Part shown: positions 1 through 9,839 of the stretch, in pieces
Position numbering within the stretch: position 1 is the stretch's first letter
Layout: each line of letters begins with the position of its first letter
DNA from: Lunularia cruciata
Taxonomy: Eukaryota; Streptophyta; Marchantiopsida; Lunulariales; Lunulariaceae
DNA length: 64,000 nt
Direction of reading: 5' to 3'
Assembly (NCBI GenBank): GCA_948567375.1
Contig: OX419757.1
Location: forward strand, 72,540,001-72,604,000
Made by a program: the position numbers and the translations under genes
The notes under the pieces: model-generated
The model's database searches: none
Told to the model about the DNA's origin: nothing
The model's input: only the letters and a program-made list of their open reading frames with translations

Positions 1-869
1 AGGAGCTGGTCTATAATTCTACGGACATAAATAGCGGCAATCAGATGCACAGACAAACTGAGGAGGTCCATGGAGACGAACTGGCTTTGCCCAAATGGTA
101 CCGGGAAGGTTTGGCTAGTAACCATGACCGACAACTCATTGTAGCAGGTCGCCACAAGCTGACCCCCGCTTGCCTTGACGGTCCACAGGCGGTTGCACGG
201 CAAGCGCGTGCGGCTGCTGGTCGCTGTGCAGCAGTCCACACGCCGACAGGAGCCGCCAGGAGTTTAGCACACGCTCATCCTATGTGGCGTCCTACATGGC
301 CTACGTTTCACCTGCTCGTCAGCCAGGAGCCTAGAGTTTTCAGTCCAACATGGCTGTCCTTGTCTCCCATCAGCGTGCAATATCGTAGTGGAAGACGTCA
401 GCTTGCGTTGTTCCCTTTCTAGTAGTTCTTGTATGGCCTCGTCACATGACATTCTGACAAAGCCTATCGCATCCGATACAAGAGATTCTTAATCCGAATG
501 ACCTATATTGTCCCAGTTGGATAACTCTACACCTCTTAATGAGGAGTATTTTCCGCTAAACATTGAGGAGTTAGTGGATAAATCTCAGCTAGAGAGTTCT
601 CACGACGGTAACCATGAGCATTACTCCTTACAATCTCGGTTCTCATCTTTCCCCATACAATACTCGACTTTCTTCACGCTGATTTCCACATGTCAAATGA
701 CCAGGCCTCTTTATTTGCAGCTTTTTCAGGGGAAACGCGCATTTAGCCTCATATAACTTTGGTGCAGCGTCGCATTTAAGTGGAACATCTTGCATAGAAA
801 ATTAAAATAGCGAGCCCTAATATGTTTCCATCACAACACAAAAACCCAAACCCCGCTCCAAAATTTTGT
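1..869. other. No gene recognised at the left edge
   Basis: Only short overlapping open frames are present on both strands (for example 45-422 and 264-452). None has recognisable motifs, splice structure or a convincing composition. The sequence is ordinary mixed-composition DNA. The stretch just before 870 may belong to the 5' flank of the transposase relic that follows, but I could not define a clean terminal repeat. Confidence 0.5.
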
Positions 870-3035
870 TTTCTTGAAAACAGCTAGGAATACACTTGGT
901 GTTGATCATTCTCCTGTAATGTCGTGCTCCACTCCATTCAAGAAGGAACACTGTTTGCAGTTTGGCGTCAAAATCTATGAGCTTGATGCTGAGACAAAGG
1001 TAGTGATGTCAGTCTCTTGCATGTTCAGCATTCACTTTAGCCTCAAGGAGCATATCAGCACCAAATGCAGTGGGACAACCAACAACATGTATTTCAAGAA
1101 ACCATTTTGTGCGGGCATGTACTCTAGACACATGGAAACCCAACATTGGAAGGACTATTCCGCACTCGACAATTACGAGAAGACAAACTTTTTTGACGAC
1201 AGTGCTCCTGTTGTTTTCCACAACACCATCAAATTGCACTTTGGTGGTTCACAGGCTCCTGTTCATTTGTTTGTGGACAAGGATATTATCAATGCTATCA
1301 TTGGCAAATTGTTTTACGAGCAAGATGATTGTAACAACACCAATAAGAAGCGCACTCTCAACATCTTTGAAGATGTCCTAGACGAATCAAAAGCCATGGA
1401 TGGTAATGGAGCTGATGTCCCTACATTGAGATCTCGGATTAGATTGATGAATCATGTTCAATTCTACCTCATTTTCTGATTACCATGGGATTGTCCTTCT
1501 GGATGGCTGCAAAAATTTTGAGGATGATGAAAGAGTGAACTGGCTTAGCGTCTCTTGGCTCTCTCTCTGATGGAAAATTTGCTGCGTATGCCAAATATGT
1601 ATGTGCCTTAAACCTTCAATCATTGCGGGATCTGCTCAAACGGGTGTGGACATTTCCCGTTGTGATGGACATGTGTACTCACATGACTACCTCATACATT
1701 GATATTCTCATCAGATTGCATTGGAAGGGTGATATTTTTAACTGCCACTTACTTGCGATCCAGATGCTCACTCAACACACATTAGAGAAAATATATTTGC
1801 ATGTTGTCAAAGCTCTGAATGTGATCGTACCTGGCTGGAAGAATATGATGGTTTCAATTTCTACTGATGGCAAATGCAAGATGACAAGGCGTGTCCAAGG
1901 TGTGGCAATTTGCTTTGAGTACGCTAATCTACCTGGTTTTTTTTACCGCATTTAGTGTGGTTTGCACCAGCTTGACCTTCAACTTCAGTGATTCTTCATG
2001 TCCTTGATGGGAGAGGACTTCTATTGCAAGCTCATGATATTGATCGCGTATTTGCACAAGCAGAAAATTTTTACTAGGGATTTGAAATCGGAGCCACCAA
2101 CTGTTGCTAAAACTCGTTGGGAGTCTATGAGCAAGGTTGCACCTTGGTTCAAGAAGTATCGCATGGAGGTTATGGGATATTTGGATGGAAAGAAGCCTAA
2201 CATAGTGCACGATTGGTGGATTGTGATGATGTTCATTGAGAAAATCTCATTTGAGGCGATGGCAATGTTTGGCAACCTCGAAGGGCTTACAAACTTAGTG
2301 TCACAATTGTATGAAGCATTGCAAAATTTGCATGGTACTTATGTATGTTGGTTCAATGCCATAGGGTCACTATCTATTGCAGAGCAGACACGGTTGATCT
2401 GGAAGTTGTCATCATCTCGTATGTATCTACTTTTTCGTGTCAAGGCAATGCTTGAAGACCTTGGCGGGTTTGTGATCAACAAGTTGGAAGCAACTAACAA
2501 TGAAAACATGGTAGCACTTCTACATGATCTTGCTGACTGCACACTCAATCTGATTGCATGCTTAATTTCTGTTGTTGCTGAGCGTGACTTGTCAAACGAT
2601 GTTGCCAAAGAGATGCCTCCTGTCCTTCCACATCAATTGGTAGTACTTTGAGGTCGAGAATTTGCAAATATTGTGAAGGTTCACATTCGTTGCTTGCAGC
2701 ATAGCTGGTCGTCAGCAGAGATCTTTGAGATCGAGCAAGAGTTCCAAGATCTTCAGGCTGCATACCACCGTGAGAGGAGTTTTAAGGTTGTCTTGGATAA
2801 GTGTGATCATTGAACTTCTTTCAAAGGTGGTTGGAAGCTGGCCCAAGATCAGTTCCTACAACTACATGAGCTTTGCGGTGGGTTTGCGACAACATTTCCT
2901 GGCCCATATATTGTTGAGAGCGGTATCTTGATTGTAAAGTGGGAGAAAGATGATACTCAAGCCTCTTTAAGTGACTTCTCGCATGAAGGCATTTTTCATT
3001 CAAAACAGTTCAAGAAGTTGCAGGCCATGGAGTTT
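870..3035 (+). pseudogene. Decayed hAT-like (DUF659/hAT C-terminal) transposase-derived gene
   Basis: Three successive plus-strand open segments (about 874-1479, 1623-1955, 1998-2648) and a continuation to about 3035 resemble one transposase-like protein. Seen directly: a block around 1830-1975 with STDGK, then a C-G-L-H-Q-L-D-L motif. The residue before that motif, normally Trp, is a TAG stop at about 1952. A block around 2095-2215 holds TRWESM and a DWW motif. A C-terminal block at 2838-3020 ends in a VESG..I..WEKD pattern typical of the hAT dimerisation region of plant and oomycete copies. The last two blocks are in one frame, broken only by TGA at 2649 and another at about 2817. No BED zinc finger was identified. 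The stops and frame changes make it an inactive relic. Superfamily assignment rests on motif resemblance; a related DUF659 family is the alternative. Confidence 0.6.
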
Positions 3036-3876
3036 TATATAGAGAATATATATATATATATTTCTATGGCTGCCACATTTAACCGCATTTAATTTTGCTT
3101 GGGGGTCGCACTTAGCTTATTTGCGGTATTTGAGGCCCACGCCGCAAAGAAAGAGGTTTGCACATGACCCATAAACCTAAATTGCAATGGAGATCAAAAA
3201 ACATTAGAACTAGAGGTGAAAGGTCCAGTTAAAGGTTACAATCGAAGCCATAAGACATGTAGCATCAATAAAATGTTCATTTTCACATAGATATGAGTAT
3301 GTACAAGAACTTCAGATTGGTCAACAACTTTGATATAACATTTACTCATATTATAATTATGTCATTTAGATGATGATAAAGTCCTAAAATTTTATTATTT
3401 TAGATATTATATAAATTTATAAATTTTAACATATGTTATACTACTCAGTTTACGTGTCTTAGTCATATCGGGTGCTCATAGAAATCCAAGCTAGTGCATA
3501 TAAACCATCTAGATAATAGATTTGTGGTAGTAATTAATCTTGAAAAGGAAGACAAAATGATGCATAGTCATTGGCATGGGATCTTGAATAAACACACATC
3601 TCACTTGCTTAAGTATGATCGATTCGCCTGTATCCCGCCATCAGAGACAAGAAAAATCTCGTTACCGATCAAGAAGAATTCTAGCTACTCCGGCTCCTAC
3701 ATAATCCTGGAATGCCGTGCCACACGACAAATGGTTAGCGACAAAAACTCTTCAGATATATGTTATTCTAATTCTGATTCCTGAACATGAATTCCATATG
3801 GCTACAATGGGTTCTCGCATAGGTCAATACAGTTCTCAGCTCCTTGATGATGGACCTCAGTACGGTAATGAGCTTT
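3036..3876. other. Gene-free AT-rich stretch with a short (AT)n microsatellite
   Basis: An alternating AT run lies at about 3046-3061, directly after the transposase relic. The rest is AT-rich and without convincing coding sequence. On the minus strand between about 3690 and 3900 short open pieces occur in shifting frames that could belong to the unrecognised sequence next to it, but no family could be named. Confidence 0.5.
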
Positions 3877-4191
3877 TCAAAAGTTCCCACATCTTCCTTC
3901 CCCGAATATGAGCACATTGTTTGCATTGTTCATTGGACCTAGAGTTGTTGATCTTTGCACCGAAAGGTCATCTCTTTCATGGTACTTGATATAGTCAGTG
4001 GACCTCAAGGTGCCACTTATTACGCCGTAGCACATGATAGGTAAAGCAACCGCATGAACTTCAAGAGGGAAACGTAATCGATGCCAATCTTCAAATTTCC
4101 AGTAGAGTAAGTAACGCTCATTACGATGATCATCAAAGAACATTCCATTGTATGCGCTAAAGATCCTTCCGCTTTCAGTAAATTTGAGACT
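3877..4191 (-). CDS. Unrecognised coding-like minus-strand reading frame, probably a gene fragment
   Basis: The frame is open for about 104 codons (4191 down to 3877), with an internal ATG at 4143. It encodes an aromatic and charged stretch including ESGRIFSAYNG, YLLYWKFEDWH and PLEVHAVALP, followed by ERDDLSVQRST and NNANNVLIFGEG. The composition looks like globular protein rather than a chance frame, and other minus-strand frames next to it continue in a similar style with stops. That pattern suggests a decayed or exon-interrupted gene. I do not recognise the family. It could be a domain of a retroelement or of a duplicated host gene. There is no clear start or splice context. Confidence 0.3.
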   Translation of the reverse strand, partial: SLKFTESGRIFSAYNGMFFDDHRNERYLLYWKFEDWHRLRFPLEVHAVALPIMCYGVISGTLRSTDYIKYHERDDLSVQRSTTLGPMNNANNVLIFGEGRCGNF

Positions 4192-5932
4192 TCAGATTTT
4201 TTCGAATTGATCTCTTTGCAAACGTCAAGAGATGGTGGCACTCGGTTCACCTCCCGTGTCTACTGTAGATAGTGAGAATATATTGTCCGGGAGAAGTTCA
4301 GTGCAAGAAAAGAAAGCTTTGCTTTCGACGTTTTCCTTGGTTAGATTCCAGCAAGATTCAGGGTAAAGATTGAGGAGGAAAGTAGGAGAGTTGCCTTCCA
4401 GCAGACTGGAAAGACCTATATATCCTCAAATACGAAGGGATCTCGTGTGCCACCATCCTTCCTAGGCGTTTTATTCACACGCTTCTGTAGCGTCAACTAT
4501 ACCCAGCTTGATCATTCGTGATGCCATTCTACCGTTACCGACACACCATTCACTGCTGTACGCTGTTCTCAAATCACTATCGCATGTCACTTACAAATTG
4601 AGAGCGTAAAAGTATTGTCTCATGTTCACTCGGTGATATGCTCTTCACCACGTGATGGATTTTCTTGAATCAGTCTGACGTTATTTGCATGTCTATTTTA
4701 GCAAAGCATATATTAATAGAAATGCTTCACTCCTGTTAGTTTGAAGAAAAAGTACACCATGATCACACCTAGCTTTCAACGCATATTGAATGTGCACAAA
4801 ATTTAAGAACATGAAGGACCTTGTATGCTTTCGTTAAAAACGAATAGGTAATTTTTTTTGGTCGAAACGGAGACCATAGTTTTAACCCTGAGCTCAAATT
4901 GAACACTTCAATATATGAGATAAGAGTGGACTTTGTAGCAGTATTAAATAAAGCACATAGTATCCTATTATATCTACAATCACGGCAAATCACGCAGCCT
5001 TGAAGCTTTCTTTGATTTTTTTTCACAGCAAAATCCTAAGTTAAAACAATTTGAACTTTCAAACTTCCACTTCCTGAAGACATCTATGCAAAAGTTCGTT
5101 CGCCCGAATCTTCTACAAAGCCCAGATGCCAAGGAAATATTCGGTTAATATAATCTTTCCTCTTTGGTTTCAGGGAGTTTCTTACAAGCAGCTATTGTAT
5201 CAAGCGACCACAATAACTGTCCAGCGGACACATCGGGAACTGGTCGGCTAATCTGAGCTGCCGGCAAATTATTGAAACCTGGTTTTGAGAAATTCCTCTA
5301 GACCCCGTGGAAGCGGCCGGCAACACAGCGGGACGGTACCAGCTGACGGCGGCTGGGCTCGCTGGAACCGGCAAACCGTCGACAGTCGGTACCGGTAACC
5401 AGTCAGGTGTCAACTTAGAAGCAGGGATACGGGCCAGAGGCTGGAGCGTGTACGCTTGTGTAGTCTCGGCGTTCTCTCGTCGCTCTCATCTCCGCCTCAT
5501 CTCCCTCCCCTCAGCACTCCCCCAAGTGTTGGAGAATTCGAAGACAACTTCAAGGAATCAGAGAGGCACAAATTCAGAAATTCCTGCGGAGTCCTTGAGC
5601 AACAGCAGCACCTACCTACTCGCTCCATTCGCGCTACACAGCGGATCCTGTCTTTGGGGTGGATTTTTTACCAGTTTCACAGTTTCTGTTGTCGCAACGA
5701 AGGGACTATTTAACGCTGTGGCGGTGGAGCAGCTGTAGATTGAGGTGGAATAAGGAATTCAGTTCTCGCGTGCGAGTGGGAGTTAGCGGGTTGATGAGAT
5801 TTATCGTGTGGGGTGGGGTGATTGTTTGAGCTTCGACGGGACTTGAAGATCGGTGATTTTGGTGGGAATTTGATCGTCGGGAGGGGACTCGTGGACTCCG
5901 CGTCGGAGGAGAAGGAGTGCGGGCGGAAATCA
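4192..5932. other. Intergenic region and probable promoter/5'UTR of the DUF7804-like gene
   Basis: No supported gene lies here. From about 5470 to 5530 there is a strongly pyrimidine-rich tract (repeated CTC/TCC), of the kind common in plant 5' leaders. It lies about 400 bases before the chosen ATG at 5933. The long plus frame at 5307-5738 and its minus shadows lack family resemblance and are better explained as leader or promoter sequence. Confidence 0.4.
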
Positions 5933-8300
5933 ATGGCTGTGTCAATATGCTCCAAGGGCGCAGTTGGGCTTTCCGCGACCGTTTTGATGAAGGAATGTGA
6001 ACAGCGCGCTTCTCTTCGACAGACGAGGTAAGATGACCATGGCCAATTCGTCCCTTCCCACGTCATGTATTTTTTAGACCTTTATCCCGTTATTAAACGA
6101 AATGGCTACACCATGTGACGTTCACTGATTGTGAAAAACAGCTTTGTGAATTTGAATCGAAGCGGATGAATTGCTCATGGGACTGCGACGTGAAGTTAAC
6201 ATTCTTGTGGATCATTTGTGGACTCATCTAGTAAGTCTTGCCAGTCTGCTGATGTCTACTGCCTCAAACTACGAACTTGGCATGCTCGCTTTGCGCAATT
6301 TACTGGCGATTAACAAAACCACACTAGATGGTGACCAAGAACGGGGCCATAGTTAGTCCCCGGGCAATAGAACGTTTGTCGGAAAGTTTGCGCCGAAAGT
6401 CCCCACTTGAAACTGCATTACAAGTCTGGTAGGTGCATTTGATCGCTTCGGAGTAGTTAGTTTTCATTAGTTCTGTGCGTCACACAGAAGCCATGAAGTA
6501 CAGAACTGGCTACTTGAGGTCTTCACATCTATGGTCCCGGAGGCCGGGACAATATTGCAGAGTACGAAAGTCAGTCGAGTAGAGACAGGGTCCGTGAAGA
6601 AGTGGTTGGAAAATGCGACCGGTGCAAGGAATCTGTAAGACCACGAATCCTCTTGATCTGTCTTACTGCGATCATTCGAGGGCGAGAGCGACGTTCTATT
6701 AGATCGGTTTGATGGGGTCTTCTCATCGTTCTCGTTTTCTATGCGGGACGCCTTGTTCTGACTACATCTAGCAGTTACATTTAGTTTTGGATGACCAAGT
6801 GGTGGAACTTCAAGCTACCGACGTCTGTGCTTGGTAGCACTGCAAGAGTCTCCTTTCTGGAAGAAACCGTGACATCTATCGAACTTCCCGTCAGCTACCC
6901 ACCTAACGTAGGAGCGTCCATGGCGCGCAACATTTAGCCAGTTCTACTTCGCAGCATGTCACATCAGTCTTACATACCATCGACTTACATTCAACCTTGG
7001 TCCACAAGAAAAAGGCATACGGGAGATGTGACTACATCTTGCGACAACAATTAACTTTCATTGTAGCTTCATAAAGCCTGTTTAACTATGAGCGTTCTAG
7101 AATGTGCGTATGCGCACATTCATCGGTTACACCTGATGGTAAGGTTCCAGACGCACAGATCTAGAACGCGCATACGCACATTCTAGTTGCACATTTCTAC
7201 CTGATCAAGTCCAAGTAGATATGTCCGTTGGGATATTGTGGATGCTGAAACTTTGAGAAGTATTTGCTTATATGTTGGAGTCTGACCATCGATGTTTCAC
7301 ATCTGCAGACAATCAAGCTCCCTTCAGTTCCCAGAATCACAGTTAGGAAAAGGATGGAAGTGCACGTTGCAATCTTCAATGGGAGGCTTACGAGTTAGAG
7401 AGGGAACAGTCCGAAAAGAAAAATTCTCATGCCGAAGACAAGTTGGAGCATGTGCTGTACAAGACAACTCAGGCATCTTAGATGTGATCAAGAAACCGCA
7501 GGATTCTTGTTTGGAAAGAACGAGCACTCAACAACCCAGTAGCGCTAATCTCGACGTTTTGGAGACATGGCTCACTCAGGATTCCGTAATGGAGGTAAGC
7601 TCTAGTGACTCAGCAGACTCAGCTTCTCTGCACCTATGCCTCGCAGAATTACCACGTCTCGACGTTTCTCAGCTAGACTTAAGCGTTGCTGCAATAGAAT
7701 AGTGAGACTTTTATGGATGGCTACTCTGGATGTACGAGCAATGCAACAGCAGCAGATTTGACTATTTCCTTCTTGGTCCTTACTTTCTTGATTACCCCAG
7801 CTTGAGAAGCCTTTTCAGGATCTAACTTTGTTGTAGCTTTACTGCGTGTACAGATAGTGAGAAACCTCCAGGAGGCTCCATTCTTGCAGTATATCTACAA
7901 CGCCAACAAAATGGGGCAACCTGAAAGGCATCTTCTGTCACAAGAGTTCTTTGACAAACCAGACACATGGAGTCCAGTACGAAAATGTCTACTAGATGCT
8001 GCACCAGATGGGATTATCCTTGTGCATCGGTTAGATGAAAATACTGTCAGGGAGTGCTGTAAGCTTGAGAATAAAACTGAAGCCAAAAGTACCCAAGACG
8101 TGCAGGATGGCGCTGAATGCCGCGAAGATATCTGGGGCCTGCTTGTTCACGGGTGTAAAGTTCGCTGCAATGCTTGCTACCTTCTGCAGACTACACGAAT
8201 CGCATCGAGTATCGGCATGACAACACGATTCTGCCTCATCAGAGCTGAGTGCTTTGGGCCTTCGTTAGAATCACAATTGGAAAGTGCCTGGCTTCTGTGA
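5933..8300 (+). CDS. DUF7804-like plant protein with a probable plastid leader, three exons
   Basis: Exons are 5933-6027, 7309-7594 and 7854-8300 with GT-AG introns; phases 2 and 0 join without stops and give 275 residues. The ATG at 5933 was chosen because it begins a short Ser/Ala/Arg-containing leader (MAVSICSKGAVGLSA) that ends at a clean GAG|GTAAGA donor. Exon 2 carries the segment NLDVLETWLTQDSVME. Exon 3 continues with IVRNLQEAPFLQYIY, then DAPDG-type and GIILVHRLDE motifs. The C terminus (DIWGLLVHG, NACYLLQTTRI, LIRAECFG, QLESAWLL) matches what I know of the plant-specific DUF7804 domain, whose biochemical role is unknown. Plastid location is inferred from the leader. The gene is convergent with the ArgJ gene, 1.5 kb away. 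The family name is from memory; the exon structure is read directly. Confidence 0.75.
7097..7186. repeat. Inverted repeat inside intron 1 of the DUF7804-like gene
   Basis: Arms at 7097-7115 and 7168-7186 are perfect 19-base complements (ctagaatgtgcgtatgcgc and its reverse complement), separated by 52 bases. The left arm overlaps a smaller self-complementary sequence at 7101-7120. This could be a small hairpin element or a chance of local duplication; no target duplication was identified. Confidence 0.6.
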
Positions 8301-9839
8301 ATTTTTTGTAAACTAACTAGGTTACCACCACATCTCACTGCATATGCTGGTTAAGAACTGTAGATACGAGGAATCGGAAGTCAATCAGCCCGTGTTGTTG
8401 AGAACCCTGTTTATTACCGAGACCCTGCAGATACTAGAAACTTGGACACCTCTAATTTTTTGCTCACTTGAAGAGAAACCCACCCCTGCCACACTCAAGG
8501 TTACTAGCCCAAAGAAAGGCATGTCCGAGATTGAGCCGAAGAGTCTCGAGTTTTAAATGTGAGACTTCTTTCCTGTATAGAGGCATGGTGGATCAACTCA
8601 CTTGTAAGAGCAACATCTCTCAGTCCGAGATCAGGACACACTTGTTACATTCAGATCAAATTACTTGTCCATTTCACAGATGGATTTTGTAAAACAAAAC
8701 AGAGAATTGATAAAGATACAGATCAGCACTTGCTTGATAGTCGATCCTGTTTTCCCAGCAGTGGGCACTCTGGTTTTCACTCCTTCGTTGATGTGATCTC
8801 TCGAACGCAATGATATTTATCTCTCCATTACCATCTCTTGAGGTTCTCTGCAGCGGTGCAAATTCGGACTCTCATCTGAGAAAGAATATACTTCCATAAC
8901 TCATCTTCCTTGCCGCAAGTCCGTGAACCTCAGTATGAAGACAAGCTACGCACTAGTTTACTCTCAAATGATAATTTTTCGTTCAAATGTACAAGATTGA
9001 AAGATTGCCAGGTTAACCATAATCCATAAAAGACCTGTTACTGGTTGCCAGGTTAACCAAGATCATGGTTACCCTGGCAACCAGTATCAGGTCTTTCATC
9101 AACCAATGAGGTGGATCGTTCAGTACGCTGGTCCGTACAGACTTTGATCATTAAACCAAGGGAACCCGTCCATAAGGAGTTCACATTTTGCCGCCTCCAA
9201 GTGTGTCTCACCTGTCCCAAACGATTGATAACAAGATCGAAAACAAAATCGGATAAGAACAAGACACCAGTAGATGCCCTCTTCAAAGAAATTGTAAAAG
9301 CCTATTCGGCTCCTGTTATCAAATATTGTTCATCTAAATGAGAAAACGCGACCCCAATCTCCTACTTCGAATGTTACTTGTGTAAAAATGGCTGCTATAA
9401 TCAGGCAGCTGCTCATCGTTTTCGTGCCAACAAAGACACATTCAACCCGTCATCTCACGGGCAATGTGCTTGCTTGGCAGACATGATTCTCAACTTCTAG
9501 TGATCAGAAGTTATCTAACTAATACCCGACTTTATTATCTTCTTGTTTCATTTCCATCACGTAACACGCGAAGAACCAGAAGAGATCAAAAGCTTCTTGA
9601 ATTGATGAACTGGTGAGAAGGTACAAAGATTCAATCAACAAGCTCGACCTGTAAAGACTCGCCACCTTAACTCGATTACCTATCCTGTCAAGAAAATTGT
9701 GTTTTAATGCTTTGTTTCGATCTCGGCGGAAAAGAATTCTCGACGGCATGACAGCCTATCAGCCATTCAGTACAGTTTGGTTACATCCCGTGGTCGCAAA
9801 ACTGTTGTCATAAAGCCTACATATTGAGAGATCTGCAGT
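8301..9839. other. Intergenic space between two convergent genes
   Basis: This interval holds the 3' flanks of the DUF7804-like gene (+) and the ArgJ gene (-). Frames such as 8468-8692, 9053-9286 and 9519-9749 have no recognisable content. The only distinct structure is the hairpin at 9029-9096. Confidence 0.55.
9029..9096. repeat. Near-perfect 31-bp hairpin between convergent genes
   Basis: Arm 1 (9029-9059, starting aaagacctg) pairs with arm 2 (9066-9096, ending caggtcttt) at 29 of 31 positions around a 6-base loop. A partial direct copy of the inner arm (tgccaggttaaccat) lies at about 9006-9020. The length and loop fit a small foldback element or a strong RNA stem-loop in a 3' region. Nothing in the sequence decides between them. 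Confidence 0.7.

Noticed and set aside
45-422. Longest open frame at the left edge (125 codons)
   Set aside because: Overlapped by open frames on both strands, no motifs, unusual composition; chance frame in GC-richer DNA.
730-3170. Possible terminal inverted repeats around the hAT-like relic
   Set aside because: A short similarity (gcctcatataac near 745 versus the complement of a segment near 3,130) is too weak and ungapped alignment fails; no target duplication found.
5307-5738. 143-codon plus frame upstream of the DUF7804-like gene
   Set aside because: No family resemblance, rich in low-complexity Ser/Thr/Leu, contains a pyrimidine-rich leader tract; treated as promoter or 5'UTR.
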